Positions 14,649 through 19,973 of a stretch of DNA of 19,973 bases are shown here, piece after piece (the first letter of the stretch is position 1; each line of letters begins with the position of its first letter). The translations under genes and the position numbers were made by a program. The stretch spans positions 1 through 19,973 of the forward strand of contig CAWAXG010000015.1 in the NCBI GenBank assembly GCA_963785755.1. The letters are read 5' to 3'. This stretch comes from JACCXG01 sp963785755. Lineage in GTDB: Bacteria > Acidobacteriota > Vicinamibacteria > Vicinamibacterales > 2-12-FULL-66-21. The notes below the pieces were generated by a model, which ran no database searches, was not told where the DNA came from, and saw only the letters and a list, made by a program, of their open reading frames with translations.

Positions 14649-16738
14649 TTATTTCTTCGCGCCCTGCGTGGCCGCCGCCGCGGCGGGAAGGAAATTCTCG
14701 AGCGCCCGGATTTCCAGGCCTGGCTGTCCGGCCGACGCGACGAATGCGATCTGCTTGCCGGCGCGGTCGAATCGGAAGCCGTCTTCCATCATCCAGTTCT
14801 CGACGTTGATGTCGAGCTTGCGTGGCTTCTCGCCGTTGACGTCGACGATCCACAGTTCCCTGCGCCCGGCTCCGTCGATCTGCTTGGCGAACGCAAGCGC
14901 GCGCCATCGGCCGTCCAGTCGAACCTGCATCAGCCGCTCCGGCGCAGCTGACATGGAGCACCGGACGCGGGGCCGCCGCCCGCAAGCGGCATCACGAAAA
15001 GGCCCTGCTGCCCGCGGACTGTCTGCTCTGATAGGCCAGGGACCGTCCCATCCGGTGACACGGCGATCTCGGCCGAGCGCCGGCGTCGGGATCTGCCCCA
15101 CCTCGCGTTCTGCGCCCGAGGCAAGATCCCGCTCGATCACCGCTGCACCGCGCCGGTAGAACACATGTCTTGCCGTCGGCCGCCCACTGCGGCGAATTAT
15201 CCGGCGATGGCCGTGCGCGACGACCAGCGTGGCGTCTCCGGTTTGCACGTCGATGCGATAGAGACCGTTGTTGCGGCCTTTGATGTCGCGGTCCGACCGT
15301 GAGGAGCTCCCGCCCGTCGGGGGACCACCGAGCAAAGCACGAAGTAGCCGAGCTTCAGTTTCAGCTCGCGGAGCTGTCCGGTCTCCATCGATCGAATCCA
15401 CAGCGTGCACGGCCCGGCACCCAACGGATCGCAGGACTGATAGGCGAGGTACTTGCCGTCAGCGGACCAATCCGGGCGTCCTCTCGACCCGATGAAGCGT
15501 TGAAAGGTGCCGGACCGGAGGCGAGCTTGCCGCTCGCGAGGTCAATCGACGACGTCTGGACGTAAATCGGGCTCGCATACTTCCACACGTACATCGTCCC
15601 GGCGGCAGTCAATCCCAGCGACCACGACGATGAGATGTCAGCCTTGACCAGGGTCGGCGTGCCTGCGGGCTTGCCGTCCGCGACCGCCACGGCCCATAGC
15701 CCGACAGACCCACTGCGGTCGCTGGAGAACAGCACGTGCTGCCCGTCGGGCGACCAGCCCATGATCACGTTTTGACTCGGAGTGGGCAACCACAGCCGCT
15801 TCGCGACTGCCGTCGACGGCCATGACGAACACATGCCGCTCGTCGCTGCTGTCGCTGACCATGAGGTCATAGGCGATGTATCTGCCATCCGGCGAGAAGA
15901 AGATCTTCGTTGGTTGCTTCCAGTCGAGCGACTTGAGCACGCGCAGCGAGCCGTCCTGAGCTCCGATCAGTCCGATTTGACCTGTGCGGTCTTTGCGGCT
16001 GATGGCGACCGCGATCCATTTGCCGTCGGGCGACCAATCGTACGGTGCGGCTCCAGTTACGTCGTCGTTGTGGAAGAGCCGCCGCGATTCCGAGATGCTC
16101 GTGGCATGCAACCTGGCGACACGAAGTTCGTAGCGTCTCGCGGCCGCCGGTGCCTTGCTGTCCCTCCACTCGTAGGCGACCAGCTTGCCGTCTTTGGAAA
16201 TCGCCGAGAATTGTGTGGATCCCCCGGTCGTCAGGCGGTGATTCGTGCCGGTCGTCAGGTCGCGCAACGCGAGGCTTGCCTCGTTCTGCCAGTCGGTGTA
16301 GGTCAGAAATCGGCCATCCGGTGAGATCGTGCCGAATCCGTCAGCATCCCGGCCCGCCCAGACCGACCGATCGCCCTTGACGCGCGCCACCGACTTTGGC
16401 GACGAGAGGCGCGCGCGCGCCACGACGACCGTGTCTTTCTGATCCGCGTAGTCGCGCACCAGACGCTCGTAGATCGCCTGCGCTTCCGCCTCGCCAAGCT
16501 TCTGATGGCATTCCGCCATGAGCAGGAGCGCCTGCGCCGCGAGCGCCCGATTGCCGCCGGCGGCGGCGACTGCCTTCTTGAGCTCCTCGATGGCGCCCTT
16601 CAGGTCGCCGTCGATCGTCACTTTGTGCTGCGCCCGCGCCAGCAGCTTCTCGGCGTCCGCGGTGTTCTGCTGTGCCCGTGTCGTCTGCATGCCGGCCGCC
16701 AGCACGACCGCGACGAAGATGACAAACATTCGATTCAT
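14649..16738 (-). pseudogene. Secreted TPR + PD40 (TolB-like) repeat protein, many frame breaks in its C-terminal half
   Basis: The start ATG 16738 has AGGAG eight bases upstream. The signal peptide is MNRMFVIFVAVVLAAGMQTT, cleaved near RAQ. Residues about 25-110 form TPR-like helices (AEKLLARAQHKVTIDGDLKG, ALLLMAECHQKLGEAEAQAI). From about residue 125 PD40 blades follow (ISPDGRFLTY, ISKDGKLVAY, WSPDGKWIAV, FSPDGRYIAY). The frame is clean to about 15790, then at least seven shifts occur: recognisable pieces alternate frames, for example SQNVIMGWSPDGQHVLFSSD, then RFIGSRGRPDWSADGKYLAY, GAGPCTLWIRSMETGQLREL, GRNNGLYRIDVQTGDATLVV, EIAVSPDGT, then GRRELWIVDVNGEKPRKLDI to TAA 14649-14651. Repaired length is about 695 residues. 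The role is unknown; such proteins are thought to act as periplasmic binding or scaffolding propellers. Its promoter carries a repeat shared with the kinase promoter. Confidence 0.85.
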
Positions 16739-16839
16739 GGCGTCACTCCTCGCCTTCGACTTGCCCCGGGACAACCCTGAGCGCTCGAAGGGTGTGCACG
16801 CAGACTATCGACGGACTGTGTGGAGACCATCCCGGTCAT

Positions 16840-16856
16840 CGTCAGGTTTTCGTCAG
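16840..16856 (-). promoter_or_regulatory. Candidate response-regulator box upstream of the TPR-PD40 gene
   Basis: CGTCAG occurs at 16840-16845 and 16851-16856, an 11-bp period. On the minus strand this is CTGACG, five bases, CTGACG. It lies about 100 bases upstream of ATG 16738. The same hexamer with the same period occurs three times before the kinase gene. Eleven-base direct repeats are the classic binding pattern of OmpR/PhoB-type regulators. Confidence 0.6.
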
Positions 16857-16859
16857 GCG

Positions 16860-17550
16860 TCATGGTTCGAGGCGGTAGCCGATCCCGCGCACGTTCTGGA
16901 GGTATCGCGGCTCGTTGACATCGGGCTCGAGCTTCTTGCGCAGGCTCCCGATGTGATTGTCGACGACGCGATCCGTCACGAATGTGTTCGGCCCCCAGGC
17001 TTCGGCGATCAATTGCGTCCGCGTCAGGATCCGGCCGCGCGCGCGGATGAATGCCTGGAGGAGCCGAAACTCCAACGGTGTGAGCGGCATCGTCTCGCCG
17101 CCACGCCTGATCTCCGCGCGATCGAGGTCCACTTCCGCTTCGCCAATCCTGACCATCGTCGACACCGCTTCGGGCTGGCTCCGGCGCAGCAGCGCCGCAA
17201 CGCGCGCGCGCAGCTCGCGGATGCCGAACGGCTTGGTCACGTAATCGTCGGCGCCCGCCTCCAGGCCGAGAACCTTTTCGGCCTCCTGCGCGCGGGCCGT
17301 GAGCATCAGGATGGGCGTTCGCACACGGCCGCGCCGCAGCTCGCGGCAGACCTCGAAGCCGTCCTTGCCCGGCAGCATGACGTCGAGCAGAATCGCGTCG
17401 AACGCTCTCCGCCCGGGCACGCTTCAGCGCCTCGATGCCGTCGTTCACCACCGTCACCTGGTAGCCCTCGAGCGTGAGGTCGTCTTCGAGCGCGAGGGCG
17501 ATGGCGGGCTCGTCTTCGACGATGAGGATGTGCGCGGATGCGATCGGCAT
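16860..17550 (-). CDS. OmpR/PhoB-family response regulator, one apparent frameshift
   Basis: The two-component output protein: a receiver domain phosphorylated by the adjacent kinase and a winged-helix DNA-binding domain. ATG 17550 follows the kinase stop by one base (TGACATG), so translation is probably coupled. The receiver begins HILIVEDEPAIALALEDDLT; the phospho-acceptor is the Asp in ILLDVMLPGKDG; the conserved Thr and Lys are in LMLTARA and YVTKPFG. The DNA-binding domain reads LTPLEFRLLQAFIRARGRIL and VVDNHIGSLRKKLEPD, ending YLQNVRGIGYRLEP, the usual OmpR-family C-terminus. An extra base at about 17403 separates EALKRARAES from FDAILLD. Repaired length is 229 residues, normal. Its likely sites are the 11-bp repeats before the kinase gene and before the TPR-PD40 gene. 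Confidence 0.93.
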
Positions 17551-17551
17551 G

Positions 17552-19431
17552 TCAGTTCGCGGCCGGCAGCAGCAGCGTGAACGTGCTGCCGCGCCCGGGT
17601 TCGCTCTCCACACGGATCTCGCCGCCGTGTGCGGCCACGATCTGCTGCACGATGGCGAGTCCGATACCGGTGCCCTTGATATTCGTCTCGAGCGCGGCGC
17701 GTCCGCGCACGAACTTGCCGAAGATGCTCTGCTGCTCGGATTGCGGAATGCCGACTCCGCGATCGACGACGCAGATCGCCGCGTAATCCTGGTCCTTGCG
17801 CCACCGGACCCAGACGGTCGGTTCGCCGGGAGAGTATTTGATCGCGTTGTCGATGAGGTTCCTGAGCGCTACCGAGAGTGCGCTCTGATCGGCCCGGACC
17901 CGGATGTCGACGGCAGGGCCATCGATGTCGATCGCTTTTCCGGATTCGTGCGCTGCCGGCTGGATGTCATCGACGACCTCACGCACCAGGGCCGCGGCGT
18001 CGAGATCGACGAAGCGGTAGCGCGCGGCGCCCGCTTCCATCCTGCCGAAGTTGAGCAGCGTCTCGACCAGCCGCTGCAGCCGCGCGGCCTCGGCGGCCAG
18101 CAGTCTTGTAGTACTGGTGACGCCGCTCGTCGGTCGGCACGCGATCGGCATCGAGCATCTCCGCCATCTGGCGGACGGCGGTGAGCGGCGAGCGGAATTC
18201 GTGGGAGACGGCAGCCACGAAATCCGACTGCAGCCGCGCCACCGCGGCTTCGCGGCGGATTGCTCGCGCCATGAAGTACGACGCGCCCCACACGAATACG
18301 AGCATCGCTCCCATCATCGCGAGCAGGATCGTGCGGCCGCTCCGGGCGCCTGCCAGGGTCGCCGGGTCCATCCACGTGTGCAGCGTCCACGGGTAGTCCG
18401 AGTTGCCGATGATGCGGACGAGCGATCGCGGCGGGGCAGTGGCGTCTCCGCTGATGACCCGTCCTTCAGGATCGATCAGTTGCCACGACGCGGGCGCCGC
18501 GCGCCGGCACCTCGAAAAAGCGATCGGCAGGCGCCGCCAGAGCCGCGCTGACCGGGCCGTTCGATCGCCATAACACGAGCACACTCGACGCCGTCGGGTG
18601 AGAGCGGCCGGACACGCGCTGGCCCCGCGCCGGCAGGCGGCCGTCCGTGTCGCGCCAGACGTCGCTGAGCGCAGTGGCGAGCGTCCACGATTCCGGCCGT
18701 GGTTCCGTGAACGGCTCGCGGTAGAGCTCCGCCGGGCCACGCCCGATCAGCCATCGTCCGCCATCGAGTCCGCGCAGCATCAGCCGCCCGACGTCGTTCG
18801 CCCGGTCGTGATCGGCCATGGCAGTGTAGGTGGAGCGCTGACCGGTGAGCCCCGCGAGCTCGGCCGGCAGATCGTCGGTGCGCACGGCGCCGAGCTCGGC
18901 GAGTCGCTGATACGTGACCAGCGCGCCGGCGAAGTCCTGTATCTTGCGCTGCACGCGCCCGAGCCGCACCAGCGCGCCCGCCCGCACGCGTGGGTCGCGA
19001 TCGTCGGCCAGCGTTCGATATCCCACAACGGCGCGCGCAGGGTCACCGCCGAATTCGATCGCTTCCAGCGCCGCGAAACTGTCGGTGACGCGGGACGCCT
19101 CACTGGTGATCGGGACAAAGGGGAGTCCGCCGGCAGGGTTCACTTCGATGCCATCGGGCCGCGTCCCGACGACGACCGCGCCGTCGATCGCGGGGACGGC
19201 CGCAGAAGGATTGGAGACCCAGCCACTCAAGCGCTCGCCGGCTTCCGCCAGCTTTCCGCGGATGCCGGCGGCGACGGCGTCCGCGACGCTCTCGGCCTGG
19301 TCGCGCGCGCGCTGTTCGTCGATCGCGCGCTGCTGATCGAGCAGCCGCCATCCCGCCCACCCCAGCGCCGCGGTGACGACGACGGTCGTCGACACGAGCG
19401 CCGCGAGCAGTGAGCGGGTCGGGTTTGACAC
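17552..19431 (-). CDS. Membrane sensor histidine kinase with TPR-like extracytoplasmic domain, two apparent frameshifts
   Basis: The start GTG 19431 gives MSNPTRSLLAALVSTTVVVT and a first membrane segment (about residues 7-30). A large extracytoplasmic region follows, including TPR-like repeats (about residues 115-190: ALEAIEFGGDPARAVVGYRT, ALVRLGRVQRKIQDFAGALV). A second membrane segment, TILLAMMGAMLVFVWGASYF, precedes the kinase core. The H-box is VSHEFRSPLTAVRQM (His codon at 18201-18203); N-box NLIDNAIKYSP; G1 VDRGVGIP; G2 GTGIGLAIV. One shift lies near 18495 (FEVPAR to ASWQLIDPEG), another is an extra base at about 18106 (RRHQYYK to LLAAEAARLQRL). Repaired length is about 626 residues, complete, ending at TGA 17552-17554. 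It is the first gene of an operon with the response regulator. Confidence 0.92.
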
Positions 19432-19440
19432 GGTGCCTGT

Positions 19441-19494
19441 ATGTTAAGGGCCGCGAGGCCGACGGCCGTCAGAGAAGTGTCAGATTTCTGTCAG
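19441..19494 (-). promoter_or_regulatory. Kinase-operon promoter with triple 11-bp-spaced direct repeats
   Basis: On the plus strand CGTCAG at 19467-19472, TGTCAG at 19478-19483 and TGTCAG at 19489-19494 are exactly 11 bases apart. On the minus strand this reads CTGACA, CTGACA, CTGACG toward the gene. A TAACAT -10-like box (19446-19441) follows 20 bases after the last repeat and about 10 bases before GTG 19431, with no -35 match. This fits an activator of the OmpR/PhoB type replacing the -35 contact, and a very short or absent leader. The farthest repeat overlaps the end of the upstream gene. Confidence 0.65.
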
Positions 19495-19954
19495 CCGATT
19501 CTTGGGGCCATCGTCGGCGCCGGGAATTTCTGGAGGTAGCGACGCGCCCGGGCAAGCGGATCCGCGAGGTATTCCTGCGGCTCCTTCATCCAGAGGCCCT
19601 CGTACGTGCGGGCGTGGAGGCGGGACACCAGCGCAAGCTTACGGATGCTCACGACATCGGCTGACCATCCGGGCCACCACTGGTTGGCGCGGCGCGTCGT
19701 GTGCGCCCAGTATCGAGGCCAGTTCGAGAACCCGTGATAGTCGAAGACGAGCTCGTTCCGAAGCAGGACGATGTGGTTGCCGGTGTGGCCGGGATGCGGC
19801 CGAATCCACATGGATTCGAAGCCGCTGTCCGGATAGAGCTCGAGAAATGGTACGCCAGCATGTGGCACGCGCGGGCGGCAAAGAAGACCCGGTTAGGGAG
19901 TGCCCATTGCTTGACCGGGTCGCGCTTCGCGCCCTGTGTGCGTCGTTTTTACAT
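19491..19954 (-). CDS. Unrecognised conserved-looking protein at the window edge, frame disturbed
   Basis: Two overlapping minus-strand frames join into one sensible protein: KRDPVKQWALPNRVFFAARA, CHMLAYHF, then after a one-base shift at about 19843, LELYPDSGFESMWIRPHPGH, TGNHIVLLRNELVFDYHGFS and NWPRYWAHTTRRANQWWPGW, ending at TGA 19491-19493. It is rich in Trp, Tyr and His, which suggests real coding sequence. ATG 19954 has a good ribosome site (GGAG seven bases upstream) but its second codon is TAA, next to a run of five A; either a sequence error lies there or the start is elsewhere, for example ATG 19861. No signal peptide is clear. I do not recognise the family. It is on the same strand as and 59 bases upstream of the kinase gene. 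Confidence 0.55.
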
Positions 19955-19973
19955 GCGTGTCTCCAGGGATCCT

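Noticed and set aside
14649..15890. Programmed frameshifting in the TPR-PD40 gene
   Set aside because: Breaks are numerous, in both directions and not at shared slippery sequences; errors or decay are simpler.
19963..19973. GGATCC at the right end as a cloning-vector junction
   Set aside because: A single restriction site at the edge is not evidence; no vector sequence is visible.

Overview
The window looks like chromosomal DNA of a high-GC bacterium, most likely an Acidobacteriota (perhaps Vicinamibacteria-like). This rests on gene content, not on a marker: an acidobacterial-type PadR regulator, a very long PD40/amidohydrolase fusion, a TPR-plus-PD40 secreted protein, a class D sortase, a KGG-motif stress protein and a free-standing four-helix-bundle (S23/IVS-type) gene. 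No rRNA, tRNA or CRISPR array was seen.

Layout. 1-2.8 kb is accessory DNA: a tannase/feruloyl-esterase gene whose frame is broken many times, then a glyoxalase-fold (VOC) gene, a well-formed integron attC recombination site (2263-2340) and a second cassette-like gene. 2.85-5.16 kb holds a secreted GH16 beta-glucanase, a possible 51-residue coupled ORF and a cardiolipin synthase/phospholipase D. 5.16-5.87 kb is a four-helix-bundle gene bracketed by inverted arrays of a heptanucleotide (GGTGATC). 5.88-12.1 kb is gltX, a KGG stress protein, an AlkA-type DNA glycosylase and, overlapping it by 4 bases, a 1105-residue PD40-amidohydrolase. 12.1-14.6 kb holds a padR gene with a very clear leaderless, self-regulated promoter, an ABC-ATPase gene stub, a secreted two-repeat protein and a class D sortase. 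14.6-19.5 kb on the minus strand is a histidine kinase, its OmpR-type response regulator and a secreted TPR-PD40 protein. Direct repeats with an 11-bp period precede both the kinase and the TPR-PD40 gene, so they probably form one regulon. The last gene, at the right edge, is unrecognised.

Reading frames are interrupted by single-base shifts in about ten genes, including the normally essential gltX and both two-component genes. Other genes (GH16, cls, alkA, padR, sortase) are clean. Indel errors in the sequence explain most of this better than gene decay, although the dense breaks in the tannase and TPR-PD40 genes could include real decay. Coordinates for broken genes are given across the breaks.
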